Part shown: positions 25,421 to 34,223 of the stretch, piece by piece
Layout: each line of letters starts with the position of its first letter
Numbering within the stretch: position 1 is the first letter of the stretch
Source: Collinsella sp.
Lineage (GTDB): Bacteria > Actinomycetota > Coriobacteriia > Coriobacteriales > Coriobacteriaceae
Direction: 5' to 3'
Length of the DNA stretch: 49,766 nt
NCBI GenBank assembly: GCA_018368345.1
Contig: JAGZEK010000017.1
Coordinates: forward strand, 1 to 49,766
Position numbers and translations under genes: made by a program
Notes under the pieces: model-generated
Seen by the model: only the letters and a program-made list of their open reading frames with translations
Told to the model about the DNA's origin: nothing
Database searches by the model: none

Positions 25421-26695
25421 TTACTCGGCAAGAGCGGCCTCGATGCGGGTCGTGACGCCCTTGAGGTTAAGACCGACGACGTACTGCTTGATCGGGCGCT
25501 TGATGTGCTCGATGACAAAGCGCTTGCCGTCGATGTCCTGAGCGGCGAGGTTGCGGTAGAGCTTCTCGACCTGCTCCTTGACCTCAGGATCGTTGAACGC
25601 ATAGTGACCGGAGACATCCAGGATCTTCAGGCTGAGCTCATCGTCGGCAAGGATGTCGTCGACCTGCAGGTTGACGTCGTCGCCAGTCATCCACTTGCGC
25701 CAGCGCTCGGTCTTGATAGCCTTGACCAGCAGGGTGTGATACAGGTCGGAGGGGTCATCGCACAGACCGTTGTCGACCAGGATCTGCTCGGTGGCGCAGA
25801 GCTTGAGGTAGGCGCGGGTCTCCTCGGTGCCATACTGCGGAGCAACGTTGGAGGCGGTCACGTGTGCCGGGATGTGCTCGAGCAGCGTCGCGTCGTCCAG
25901 ATAGTCGGCGTTGTGCTCCTTCAGGCCCACGCCGTAGCGCTTAGCCATGTCGGCGAGCTCGCGGGCATTCTTGAAGTTGTAATGGCCGACCTGCTCGGTC
26001 CAACGGGTGAGCGTACCGGTCTGGCCGACGATAAAGGTGGGCATGGGGCAGCCGCGCTTCTCGAGCTCGGGCTGCAGCTGAGAAATGAACTCCTCGTACT
26101 TATCGGTAGAGGTCAAGCCGCCATTGGTCTCCTCGGTACCGACCTCATAGGCAACCTCGGGCAGGTTATGCTCGCGACGGTACTGCTCAAGGTAGTCGAT
26201 AAGATCAATCGTGCGGCGAAGCACCACGTCGAGCGGAATAACCTTGCCGATCTGATAGGGGTCCTTGGTGGGGTCGACCATCAGCAGGTCAAAGCCCGCC
26301 TCCATGTCGGCGACGAAGGACTTGCGGGCGAGCTCCATGGCCTCGTCCTCGGGCAGGTGGGCGTTACGCTCCTCGTCGCGCTGCCACGGACCGCCGTGAT
26401 CGCGGCACAGGTAGTACGGACCGGTGTAACCCACCTCGTCGGCAACCTTCTTGATGTCGGCGGCAAAGCGCGTCTGGTCCCAACCGTTGACGTAGCCGGC
26501 GCCCATCTCGTCCATATCGACCTGGTTGCGGCTGGCGATAAACATGGGCGGGAAATCCTCGTCCTTGGCAAGCTCGAACACGGCCTGAATCAGGTTGGGG
26601 CTCATGGGGCCAATGCCGACCATGGTTGCGTGATCGCCGCTATCCTGCAGCTTGAGCATGCCCTGAACGGCCTGACGGATGGTGAGGTTGGACAT
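25421..26695 (-). CDS. GatZ/KbaZ-like protein (tagatose-bisphosphate aldolase non-catalytic subunit family)
   Basis: The protein has 424 residues, as usual for the family. Segments such as MSPNLIQAVFELAKDED, IASRNQVDMDEMGAGYVNGW, CRDHGGPWQRDE and YEVGTEETNGGLT are characteristic; the Asp, His and Glu residues in them are plausible metal ligands. GatZ and KbaZ were described as partners of the class II aldolases GatY/KbaY, but no GatY/KbaY gene is present. Some family members are reported to act as ketohexose-phosphate 4-epimerases, which would suit this operon; that is from memory and unproven here. AAGGAG precedes the ATG. Confidence 0.85.
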   Translation of the reverse strand: MSNLTIRQAVQGMLKLQDSGDHATMVGIGPMSPNLIQAVFELAKDEDFPPMFIASRNQVDMDEMGAGYVNGWDQTRFAADIKKVADEVGYTGPYYLCRDHGGPWQRDEERNAHLPEDEAMELARKSFVADMEAGFDLLMVDPTKDPYQIGKVIPLDVVLRRTIDLIDYLEQYRREHNLPEVAYEVGTEETNGGLTSTDKYEEFISQLQPELEKRGCPMPTFIVGQTGTLTRWTEQVGHYNFKNARELADMAKRYGVGLKEHNADYLDDATLLEHIPAHVTASNVAPQYGTEETRAYLKLCATEQILVDNGLCDDPSDLYHTLLVKAIKTERWRKWMTGDDVNLQVDDILADDELSLKILDVSGHYAFNDPEVKEQVEKLYRNLAAQDIDGKRFVIEHIKRPIKQYVVGLNLKGVTTRIEAALAE

Positions 26696-26764
26696 TTTGT
26701 TCTCCTTCTCCAGAGGATTTTTGACAAAAGTTCCCTGGGACCCAGATGTGGGCCCTATCAGTAC

Positions 26765-26825
26765 GGATGGATTTTGTTGTGTAGGGGCGGTTGTGCGGAG
26801 TCAAATCCATCCCTCCGCACAACCG
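26765..26825 (-). promoter_or_regulatory. Possible pseudoknot in the EIIBC-GatZ intergenic RNA
   Basis: On the minus strand CGGTTGTGCGGAG (26825-26813) pairs with CTCCGCACAACCG (26800-26788), 13 bp. Its loop holds GGATGGATTT (26812-26803), which is complementary to AAATCCATCC (26774-26765) downstream. The order A-B-A'-B' is that of an H-type pseudoknot or of two competing structures. It begins 14 bases after the EIIBC stop codon. Confidence 0.5.
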
Positions 26826-26839
26826 GAGTCCTTAAAGGT

Positions 26840-28312
26840 TTACTTGGCCTGCTTATCGAGCGTGGGCTTCATGGCAATCAGGATTGCAGCGGCGACCACG
26901 GCGCCAATCACGATGTCCAGGCAGAACAGCGCGACGTTGTTGGTGGCAAGGGCGACGATAAAGCCACCGTGCGGGACGTAGCAGTCGATGCCCTGGAAGG
27001 CGGCAAGTGCCGCACCCACGGCAGAGCCGATGCAAATGCCGGGCAGGGTGTGACCGAGGTCCTTGACCGCGAAGGGGATAGCGCCCTCGGTAATACCGAT
27101 GCAGCCCATGAACAGCGCGGAGATGCCCATCTGGCGGTCAGCGTCATCGAACTTGTTCTTGGCGATGAGCGCAGCGAGGCCACAGGCGATCGGGGGAACG
27201 GCGACGGCGACGCGGAACATACCGTTAGGACCGTAGATACCGGAGGCCATGATGGCCATGGTGAAGGTCGAGGCGGTCTTGTTGATGGGGCCACCCATAT
27301 CGAAGGCGGTCATAACGCCAATGACCAGACCCAGGACAACTGCGGAACCGCCCTGCAGGCTGCCGAGCACGCCGGTGAGCCAGTCCATCACAAAGCCAAG
27401 CGGCGTGGCCAGGATGTAGATATAGGCCATGCCCAGGACAAGCGAGGTCAGAATCGGGATGATCAGGATGGGCATGATGGTCTGGATGGTGTTGTTGACC
27501 TTCCAGGTCTTCATCCAGCGGACAAAGTAGCCGCAGATGACCGCCATGATCATGGCGCCCAAGAAGCCGGTCGAAACGCTGTTGCCGTTAGGGGTAACGA
27601 CAGCGTTGTTGACCAGGTAGCCCAGGACAAAACCGGGGGCGAGCGCGGGCTTGCCGGCCATCGAGTAGGAGATGTATGCCGCAAGCACCGGGATCATCAT
27701 GGAGATGCCGGCCATGCCGATGGTGTTAAGGCTCACCATCAGCGGGTTCGTAACCTCCATGCCGTTGGCGCCGGCGGTACCGGATGCCAGCGAGAAGGCA
27801 AGAAACACGCCGCCGATAACGACGATGGGGATAAAATAGGAAACGCCGGTATTGAATGCATTGAGCAGCGTCTTGCCAGGATCGGCAAAGATAGACTGCT
27901 TGGACGCCGGTGTCGGGGCCTGCGGGGCAGCGGAGACGGCCTTCTTCTCTGCCTTGGCCTCGGCCTTGGGCGCGTCAACGGCGCCACCCGTCGCCTTGAT
28001 GATCTCAATGGCCTGGTCGATGATCTTTACCGGATCGGCAATTACATCCGAGGTGCCGACCTTCAGGAACTTGCCCTCGGCCATCTTCTGCTCAAAACGG
28101 TCCTCGTTCTCGACACCCACGTCGACGGACTCCAGGACCAGGTCGGCGGAGTCCACGTCTTCCTGCGTGAGCTCATTCTCGATACCCAGGCCACCCTGAG
28201 CCTCGACCTTGCACTCGATGCCACGGGCGGCGCATTCATCCTGAATCGCCTTCTGGGCCATATACGTGTGGGCGATACCCACAGTACAGGCGGCAACGCC
28301 TACGATCTTCAT
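26840..28312 (-). CDS. PTS EIIBC component, fructose family
   Basis: The protein has 490 residues. Residues 1-100 are a fructose-type EIIB domain with the phosphorylated Cys9 in CTVGIAHTYMAQ; an Ala/Lys-rich linker (about 115-150) leads to a membrane EIIC domain with about nine helices, including the ATNNVALFCLDIVIGA end. It imports and phosphorylates a sugar, probably a ketose, using phosphate from the operon's EIIA. GAGGGAAG supports the ATG at 28312. It is the first gene of the operon, with a promoter just upstream and a divergent LacI regulator beyond. The substrate is not proven. Confidence 0.93.
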   Translation of the reverse strand: MKIVGVAACTVGIAHTYMAQKAIQDECAARGIECKVEAQGGLGIENELTQEDVDSADLVLESVDVGVENEDRFEQKMAEGKFLKVGTSDVIADPVKIIDQAIEIIKATGGAVDAPKAEAKAEKKAVSAAPQAPTPASKQSIFADPGKTLLNAFNTGVSYFIPIVVIGGVFLAFSLASGTAGANGMEVTNPLMVSLNTIGMAGISMMIPVLAAYISYSMAGKPALAPGFVLGYLVNNAVVTPNGNSVSTGFLGAMIMAVICGYFVRWMKTWKVNNTIQTIMPILIIPILTSLVLGMAYIYILATPLGFVMDWLTGVLGSLQGGSAVVLGLVIGVMTAFDMGGPINKTASTFTMAIMASGIYGPNGMFRVAVAVPPIACGLAALIAKNKFDDADRQMGISALFMGCIGITEGAIPFAVKDLGHTLPGICIGSAVGAALAAFQGIDCYVPHGGFIVALATNNVALFCLDIVIGAVVAAAILIAMKPTLDKQAK

Positions 28313-28412
28313 TGCTTCCCTCTTTTCATAGAGTTGCGTGCGCAAGACACCGTTTGCGGAGGCCTCCGGAGCATCCCCTGCCGTTTGGACTTGCTGTCTT
28401 TTCGACAAGACC

Positions 28413-28442
28413 AATATAGGTGCTCGTTTTTCTTAATGCCAG
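28413..28442 (-). promoter_or_regulatory. Candidate promoter of the sugar operon
   Basis: On the minus strand CTGGCA (28437-28442) and TATATT (28413-28418) are spaced by 18 bases, about 100 bp upstream of the EIIBC start. Confidence 0.55.
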
Positions 28443-28472
28443 CTTATTTCGGTAAACGCGCAGGTCAGAGCG

Positions 28473-28505
28473 TTGGTTATGCGATTTAGTTATGCGTTTA
28501 ACCAA
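28473..28505. promoter_or_regulatory. Operator candidate between EIIBC and its LacI regulator
   Basis: TTGGTTA (28473-28479) and TAACCAA (28499-28505) form an inverted repeat, and GTTATGCG occurs twice inside it as a direct repeat. It is 30 bp upstream of the operon -35. The remaining 220 bp before the regulator are AT-rich with no gene. Confidence 0.4.
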
Positions 28506-28727
28506 AAATGAATCCTGCGATTTTACCCTCGATTTCAAAAGTCAAGAAGTATTTGATTTTCTCGGTAGACGGCAGATGCGCATGCCGGTCACAAATTTCG
28601 ACCCCACCCGTATACCTCATTTGTTGCATACTCATATGAAAGGAAAGGGTCGCTCACCGAAGCGTATCCCTCACCAAGACTCAAAGTCATCATGTTGGAA
28701 AATGCTCATCTGTCGGAAGGAGTCGCT

Positions 28728-29738
28728 GTGGCAAAACAGCGCGTTACGATCGCAGACGTCGCTCGAGAGGCGGGAACCTCGACGGCAAGCGTCTCGTATT
28801 ACCTCAACGACAAACGAGAAAAACTTAGCGAAAAGACGCAGAACAAAATCGCGCACGTCATTAAGGAACTCGGATACGTTCCCAATGCCCAGGCGCAAAC
28901 GCTCACCGGCAAACAAACCCACGTCATCGCCATCATCATTTTGGATAACACCAACAAATGGGCGGGTCTCGTTCTCAATGGCATGGAGCAGGTCATGCTC
29001 CCCGCGGGCTATCAGACGGTCGTTTGCACGAGCAACTTTAACCCCGAGACCGAGCTCATGTACGTCGACAAGATGCTCTCGCTGGGCGTCGATGGCTTTA
29101 TCATCCAACCCACGGCGAATTTCAAAGCCGTGCACGACCGCATTAGACGCGCCGGCAAGCCGGTCGTCTTTTTCGATGCGGCCATCTATAGCCCAGGTAC
29201 CAGCTGGATTAAAACCAACCTTTACGACGGCGTGTACAACGCCACACAGGCACTCCTCGACGCCGGCTACGAAGATTTCTTTTCCATTGCCGCCAACATG
29301 ACCGAAATGCGCACCCGCATGGAGCGTTTTCAGGGGTATGCCGAGGCGCTGGCAGCGAACGGGCAGCTCTACAAAGCGATTCCCATCGATCACAACAAGC
29401 CGTCAATCAACGAGCTCACCGAATACCTTAAATTCAAGTTCAATCCCGCCAAGCGTACGCTCGTCTTTGTCCAAAACCAATGGGCGCTCCCCCGCGTCTA
29501 CAAGGCGCTTCAGCCCATGGCCCATCTACTTCCGCAGCAAATCGGTCTTTTGGGACTCAACTGCGAAGACTGGACCAACCTCACCACGCCGACCGTTTCT
29601 ACGATCATCGAGCCCGTCGACCAGGAAGGCAGAGAGGCGGCCGAGATGCTCCTCGCACTACTCGATGGCAGCAGTACGCCCGGTGAGCAGCGCATTCTCG
29701 AATGCAAACTCAATTGGCTCGGTTCCACCTCGATCTAG
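28728..29738 (+). CDS. LacI family regulator of the PTS sugar operon
   Basis: The protein has 336 residues. ITIADVAREAGTSTASVSYYLN-type sequence (TIADVAREAGTSTASVSYYL) is the LacI helix-turn-helix; the rest is the sugar-binding sensor domain, ending in IIEPVDQEGREAAEMLLALLDG. GGAAGGAG at 28715-28722 decides for the GTG at 28728 over an ATG at 28692. It diverges from the six-gene PTS operon across a 415-bp AT-rich region and is the obvious candidate for its control, probably as a repressor released by the imported sugar or its phosphate. Confidence 0.92.
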   Translation: MAKQRVTIADVAREAGTSTASVSYYLNDKREKLSEKTQNKIAHVIKELGYVPNAQAQTLTGKQTHVIAIIILDNTNKWAGLVLNGMEQVMLPAGYQTVVCTSNFNPETELMYVDKMLSLGVDGFIIQPTANFKAVHDRIRRAGKPVVFFDAAIYSPGTSWIKTNLYDGVYNATQALLDAGYEDFFSIAANMTEMRTRMERFQGYAEALAANGQLYKAIPIDHNKPSINELTEYLKFKFNPAKRTLVFVQNQWALPRVYKALQPMAHLLPQQIGLLGLNCEDWTNLTTPTVSTIIEPVDQEGREAAEMLLALLDGSSTPGEQRILECKLNWLGSTSI

Positions 29739-29857
29739 ACCGCGGGACAAATGAATCCGTAGCGTTTGTCCCAAATCTTGAGTATTTGTTCGGTGGAGCG
29801 GCCCCTGCCGGCTCCTGCTAGACTGGTAGATTCCCAACCGTCCATCAAGGAGCCTCA

Positions 29858-30811
29858 ATGTCGCGCAAGGCCGCCTACAAGCAAGTACTTTCCATCGGCA
29901 CCGCCGTGGTGCTGGGATTTGCCCTGTTTACGGGATCGGTTGACGGGGCACCCAAGCTGCTGTCGCCGCAAAGCGACGAGCAGGCGGCAGCCCTGGCCGA
30001 GAAGCAAAACGAGAGCCCCAGCCGCACTGACGATGAAGCCGATCTGGTTGCTCGCCTCGAGTCGGGTACGGCCAGTTCGTCGAACTCCAACGCTGACGTT
30101 GAATCCAACGACGACACCGCAACGGACACCGCTACCGCCATGCCCATCGACGAAGTCGAAAACCCCGACCTCGAGCGCGCCCGTGGCGTATATCTCAGCA
30201 GTATCCCCGACTACGCCGGCAACCCTTACGTCGCCCTGCGCGCCGACAGCACGCACTCGCTCGGCACGCCGTCGTTTACGCTCGCCGAGTACGAGCGGGC
30301 GACCGAAGAGGGCTGCTTTAAGAAATTCTCCAAGCTCGACAGCCTCGGCCGCACCCGCAAGGCGCTCGCCTGCGTGGGTCCCGAATCGCTTGGCCAAGGC
30401 AAGCGCGGCGATATCTCGCGCATCCACCCCGCCGGCTGGCATCAGCAGCGCTACGACTTTATTCCGGGCGAAAGCCTCTACAACCGTTGCCACCTTATCG
30501 CTTGGTCGCTCTGCGGTGAAAACGCCAACCGCAAGAACCTGCTCACCGGCACGCGCTATCTCAACGAGACGGGCATGTTGCCCTTTGAGGAGCAGATCCT
30601 CAACTACATCCGCGAGACAGGCAGCCACGTGCTCTACCGCGTTACGCCCATGTACAACGAGGACGAGCTCGTCTGCCGCGGCGTTCGCCTCGAGGCGCAA
30701 TCCGTCGAGGACCACGGCAAGACCCTCTGCTTCCACGCGTACTGCTACAACCTGCAGCCCCACGTGCAGATCGACTACGCCACGGGCAAAAACCAGGCAT
30801 CTGGAGAGTAG
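29858..30811 (+). CDS. Secreted or membrane-anchored DNA/RNA non-specific endonuclease
   Basis: The protein has 317 residues. A hydrophobic segment at about 10-27 is a signal anchor or signal peptide; residues 40-105 are a low-complexity Ser/Asp/Thr linker; the rest is a beta-beta-alpha-metal nuclease domain of the EndA/DNA-entry type. LYNRCHLIAWSLCGENANRKNLLTG, seen as YNRCHLIAWSL and ENANRKNLLTG, carries the catalytic His212 and the metal-binding Asn. The usual DRGH is NRCH here. AAGGAG supports the ATG. It probably degrades extracellular DNA for nutrients or uptake. No competence genes are adjacent. Confidence 0.9.
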   Translation: MSRKAAYKQVLSIGTAVVLGFALFTGSVDGAPKLLSPQSDEQAAALAEKQNESPSRTDDEADLVARLESGTASSSNSNADVESNDDTATDTATAMPIDEVENPDLERARGVYLSSIPDYAGNPYVALRADSTHSLGTPSFTLAEYERATEEGCFKKFSKLDSLGRTRKALACVGPESLGQGKRGDISRIHPAGWHQQRYDFIPGESLYNRCHLIAWSLCGENANRKNLLTGTRYLNETGMLPFEEQILNYIRETGSHVLYRVTPMYNEDELVCRGVRLEAQSVEDHGKTLCFHAYCYNLQPHVQIDYATGKNQASGE

Positions 30812-30843
30812 CTCGCCGTCTACGAATCCAAAATGATTCGCAG

Positions 30844-32217
30844 CTAAACCCCAGACCTCCGCACCGAGATAAACAGCAGCAGAATCAGCACGACCGAAAT
30901 GCAAAGCGATGCCGTCATGCCCGCCTGGAACGAGGGAGAAACCGCAACGAGCGCACCGAAGACCGCAATGCCCAACGCGCCACCCACTTGACGCAGCGTA
31001 TTGAAGACAGCGCTCGCCACGCCACCATGCTCAGCACCTGCACTCTTGAGCACTAGGCTCGCCAGACACGGCGTGGTGAGGGCACCACCCAGGCCGACGA
31101 TACACACGGCAGCGGAAACCGCGATACTCGACATGACGCCACCACAAACCACGAACATTCCGTAGCCCACAAAGAGTACTGCCATACCGGCCGAAAGCGA
31201 GAACCGCATACCGCGCGAACCGGCCAGCCGGTCGCTGAGTAGATTGCCGATAACCGACGTTACGGCCGCGGGCGCAAACGCAAGACCGCACATGAGCGGC
31301 GAGGTGCCCAGCCCCTGCTGCAGGAACAGCGTGCTCAAAAAGATCATACCGTTCCAGCTGAGGATCATCGAAAACCCGCCGTACAACGCGACCCGCATGC
31401 CCTCAGACTCAAAAAGCACAAGCGGCATCATGGGGTATTCGGCATGCTGCTGACGCACCACGAACGCAATGCAGCCGATGGCGCCGACCAGCATGCATGC
31501 CAACGGGAGCGGCGCCAGGAAGCCCTGGCTACCAGCCTCAATGACCCCGCAGGTCAAACCGCCTATTCCCGCGATTGCGAGCACCTGACTCGGCATGTCG
31601 AACGGAACGGGCCGCGCGGGCGACGTTGGCAAGTGCCGCGCCATCAAAAGAACGACCACGCAAACCGGCACGTTGATCGCGAAGACCCAGCCCCAGTGGA
31701 TGGGGACAAGAAGACCGCCAAGCAGAGGCCCGCACGCCGTGGCAGCCGAGCCACCAATGCCCCAGATAGCCAGCGCACGGGAGCGAGTGCGTTCCGCAAG
31801 ATACGCCTCGTTGATGAGCGACATGGACGAAGGCAAGGTCAGGGCGCCGGCGATACCCAGCACCACACGCCCCACAACGAGCACTGTCACACTGTTCGCA
31901 AGCGCGCAGATGAGTGAGGCAACCGCAAAGCCCGCCATACCCGCAATGAACACGCGCTTTGCTCCCAGACGGTCGGAGATGTTGCCGGCACATAGCAGGA
32001 GCATGGCGAGCGGCATCGTATAGCCGTCGACGATCCATTGCTGCGCCGCCATGCCGCCACCGAGCTCAACCTCGATGGTGGGCAGCGCCACGTTGGTGAT
32101 AAGCGTGTCCATGCAGATGAGGAACATCGCGATAGAGGCGACGTAGGCGGGCAGGGGGCCTTCCACACCCCAAACGGATGCGGAAGGAACGGCCTTGGGC
32201 TTGGGATCAGCGCACAT
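30844..32217 (-). CDS. MFS transporter, DHA2 (EmrB/QacA) family
   Basis: The protein has 457 residues with about 14 membrane segments. MDTLITNVALPTIEVELGG is motif D1-like of the 14-helix drug:proton antiporters, GNISDRLGAKRVF is motif A, and GIAGALTLPSSMSLINE is part of motif C. Its start codon overlaps the stop of the aldo-keto reductase gene as TAATG, so the pair is co-translated. The neighbouring LysR regulator points to inducible expression. The substrate is unknown; drug or metabolite efflux is likely. Confidence 0.9.
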   Translation of the reverse strand: MCADPKPKAVPSASVWGVEGPLPAYVASIAMFLICMDTLITNVALPTIEVELGGGMAAQQWIVDGYTMPLAMLLLCAGNISDRLGAKRVFIAGMAGFAVASLICALANSVTVLVVGRVVLGIAGALTLPSSMSLINEAYLAERTRSRALAIWGIGGSAATACGPLLGGLLVPIHWGWVFAINVPVCVVVLLMARHLPTSPARPVPFDMPSQVLAIAGIGGLTCGVIEAGSQGFLAPLPLACMLVGAIGCIAFVVRQQHAEYPMMPLVLFESEGMRVALYGGFSMILSWNGMIFLSTLFLQQGLGTSPLMCGLAFAPAAVTSVIGNLLSDRLAGSRGMRFSLSAGMAVLFVGYGMFVVCGGVMSSIAVSAAVCIVGLGGALTTPCLASLVLKSAGAEHGGVASAVFNTLRQVGGALGIAVFGALVAVSPSFQAGMTASLCISVVLILLLFISVRRSGV

Positions 32218-33086
32218 TACTCATGCACCTTTACGCTGTGACGCATGCGCACGGACTCCACCGTATCGTTTCCGGCGAACAGCGTGGGACCCAGATCGAG
32301 CTCGGCAACCGCGGCCATCTCGGCATCGGTGAGCTCGAAATCGAAGAGGTCCAGGTTCTCACGCATGCGATCGGCGTGCGTGGACTTGACCAGCACCACG
32401 TTTCCACGCTGGAGGTTCCACCTCAGCGCGACCTGGGCGGCGGACTTCCCGTGCGCCTCGGCGACGGCGACGAGCGTCGGGTTCGTAAAGATTCCGTTCT
32501 TGCCCTCGGCCAGCGGCGCCCACGCCTCGGTCTTGGTGCCGAACTCGTCGTTTGCGGCGATGTCGTCCATGCGCTGGTTGAACGGATGGACCTCGATCTG
32601 GTTGATCATGGGCGCAATGCGGCTCGTCAGGCACAGGTCGGCCAGGCGGCCTGCCTTGAAGTTGCAGACGCCGATGGCGCGAATGCGGCCGGCATCATAG
32701 AGCTCCTCCATGGCGCGCCAGCTGCCGTAGTAGTCGCCCAGCGGCTGATGGATCAGGTACAGGTCGAGGTAGTCCAGGCCGAGCTTTTCCATCGAAGTCT
32801 CGAAGGCGCGCATGGTCGCACCATAGCCGGCGTCCTGCACCCACACCTTCGTGGTGATGAACAGCTCCTCGCGCGGGACACCGCAACGCGCGATGGCAGC
32901 GCCAACGGCCTCCTCGTTGTAGTAAGCCGCAGCCGTATCGATATGGCGATACCCCGTGGCAATCGCGTCGACGACCGCCTGCTCGCACTGGGCCGCGTCG
33001 GGAATCTGGTAGACGCCAAAGCCGGTCTGCGGGATGCACACGCCATTGGCAAGCCTTACGGACGGAACAGTAATAGCTGTACTCAT
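32217..33086 (-). CDS. Aldo-keto reductase
   Basis: The protein has 289 residues. The catalytic tetrad is intact: Asp50 (GYRHIDTAAAY), Tyr55, Lys80 (TTKVW) and His113 (LYLIHQPLGDYY). C-terminal VLVKSTHADRMRENLDLFDFEL binds NADPH. It is similar to the 2,5-diketo-gluconate/methylglyoxal reductase group (AKR5). It forms an operon with the MFS exporter and diverges from a LysR regulator, so a reactive carbonyl handled by reduction and export is a reasonable guess. Confidence 0.92.
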   Translation of the reverse strand: MSTAITVPSVRLANGVCIPQTGFGVYQIPDAAQCEQAVVDAIATGYRHIDTAAAYYNEEAVGAAIARCGVPREELFITTKVWVQDAGYGATMRAFETSMEKLGLDYLDLYLIHQPLGDYYGSWRAMEELYDAGRIRAIGVCNFKAGRLADLCLTSRIAPMINQIEVHPFNQRMDDIAANDEFGTKTEAWAPLAEGKNGIFTNPTLVAVAEAHGKSAAQVALRWNLQRGNVVLVKSTHADRMRENLDLFDFELTDAEMAAVAELDLGPTLFAGNDTVESVRMRHSVKVHE

Positions 33087-33178
33087 AAGAACCCTTTCGT
33101 GTGAGGTTTTTACTGTTGGCAGCTATACTAGTTACTCGATATACCTGTGTGAATTTGCATATTTGTAATATGGTGTTA

Positions 33179-33194
33179 GGTATTGGCTAATACC
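33179..33194. promoter_or_regulatory. Inverted repeat in the LysR leader
   Basis: GGTATTGGCTAATACC has perfect 6-bp arms and ends directly before the AAAGGAG site of the LysR gene. It lies in the AT-rich region shared with the divergent aldo-keto reductase operon and could be a LysR binding site or block translation. Confidence 0.4.
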
Positions 33195-33209
33195 AAAGGA
33201 GCGTTGAGC

Positions 33210-34103
33210 ATGTACGACAGAAGACTCGAAGCCATCGTTGCCGCCGCAGAGCAAGGCAGTTTTTCCAAGGCCGCCGCGAAGCTCCATCTTTCGACACCGT
33301 CGCTCGCCAAACAGATCGACACCTTTGAGGCAGAGCACGGGATCGCGCTGTTTGAGCGCTCGCACCACGGTGTCTCGCTCACGCCCGCAGGTGCCTCACT
33401 CGTAGAGGACGCGCGCGCCGTGATGCGCCTGTCGAGCGATTCGCTGCGCCGTGCGCGCGAATGCTCATCGGGTACGGACGGCGTTGTGAGACTCGGCATC
33501 TCGATGCTGTGCCCTGCTCGCAAAACACTCGATGCATGGCCGCATATCCACGGCATCGATCCCTCATTGAAGATGGAACTCGTGCCCGTTGGCGACCTCT
33601 ACGATGACCGTTTGGGCATTGTTCGCAACTTGGGCACCGACGTCGATATTGTTCAGACGACGTATTCATCAAAGCGATGGGGAGGGCTGTGCCAGGCTAT
33701 GCCCATGGGTAACGCGGCTCTTGCCGTTGACGTTCCGCGGGTGAGCCCGCTGTCTCAAAAGTCCGCCCTCACCATCGACGACCTCGCGGGGCAGCGCGTG
33801 CATATCTTGCGACACGCCTCGGATGTCATGGACGACCTCCGCGACCGCCTCGCCGCAGACCCGCGCATCTCCGTCATCGACGTGTCCACCTACACCCTCA
33901 GCCTGTACAATGAGTGCGCCGAGTCGGGCGGAACGATCATCACATCGGGCGCGTGGTCGGGCCAGCATCCGGCGTTGACAACCGTCCCCCTCGCGGAGGA
34001 AATCGTCGGGCCTTGCGTTTTGCTCTATCCAAACGAACCTTCCAAGGCGGTCCAGCGATTCGTGGATGCGTTCATGCGCCTGCTTGAGCAAGACGCCCAA
34101 TAG
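33210..34103 (+). CDS. LysR family transcriptional regulator
   Basis: The protein has 297 residues. Residues 1-60 are the LysR winged helix (RRLEAIVAAAEQGSFSKAA, LHLSTPSLAKQIDTFE); the rest is the substrate-binding-protein-like effector domain. AAGGAG eight bases before the ATG at 33210 rules against the in-frame TTG at 33183. It diverges from the aldo-keto reductase/MFS operon, the usual layout for a LysR activator and its target. Confidence 0.92.
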   Translation: MYDRRLEAIVAAAEQGSFSKAAAKLHLSTPSLAKQIDTFEAEHGIALFERSHHGVSLTPAGASLVEDARAVMRLSSDSLRRARECSSGTDGVVRLGISMLCPARKTLDAWPHIHGIDPSLKMELVPVGDLYDDRLGIVRNLGTDVDIVQTTYSSKRWGGLCQAMPMGNAALAVDVPRVSPLSQKSALTIDDLAGQRVHILRHASDVMDDLRDRLAADPRISVIDVSTYTLSLYNECAESGGTIITSGAWSGQHPALTTVPLAEEIVGPCVLLYPNEPSKAVQRFVDAFMRLLEQDAQ

Positions 34104-34130
34104 GAGACGCGTATTCGCCCTTCCCCACAC

Positions 34131-34168
34131 GAAAAAGGAGGCGATGGAACCTCTCCCATCGCCTCCTT
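34131..34168 (-). terminator. Terminator between LysR and EF-G-like genes
   Basis: AAGGAGGCGATGG (34135-34147) and CCATCGCCTCCTT (34156-34168) are perfect arms; TTTTTC follows on the minus strand, so it mainly serves the EF-G-like gene. Confidence 0.85.
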
Positions 34169-34223
34169 CGTCACCACGGCCACGGTTGTCGTAGTCGGGC
34201 CGGGGACATCCGAGGTGCCAGCC

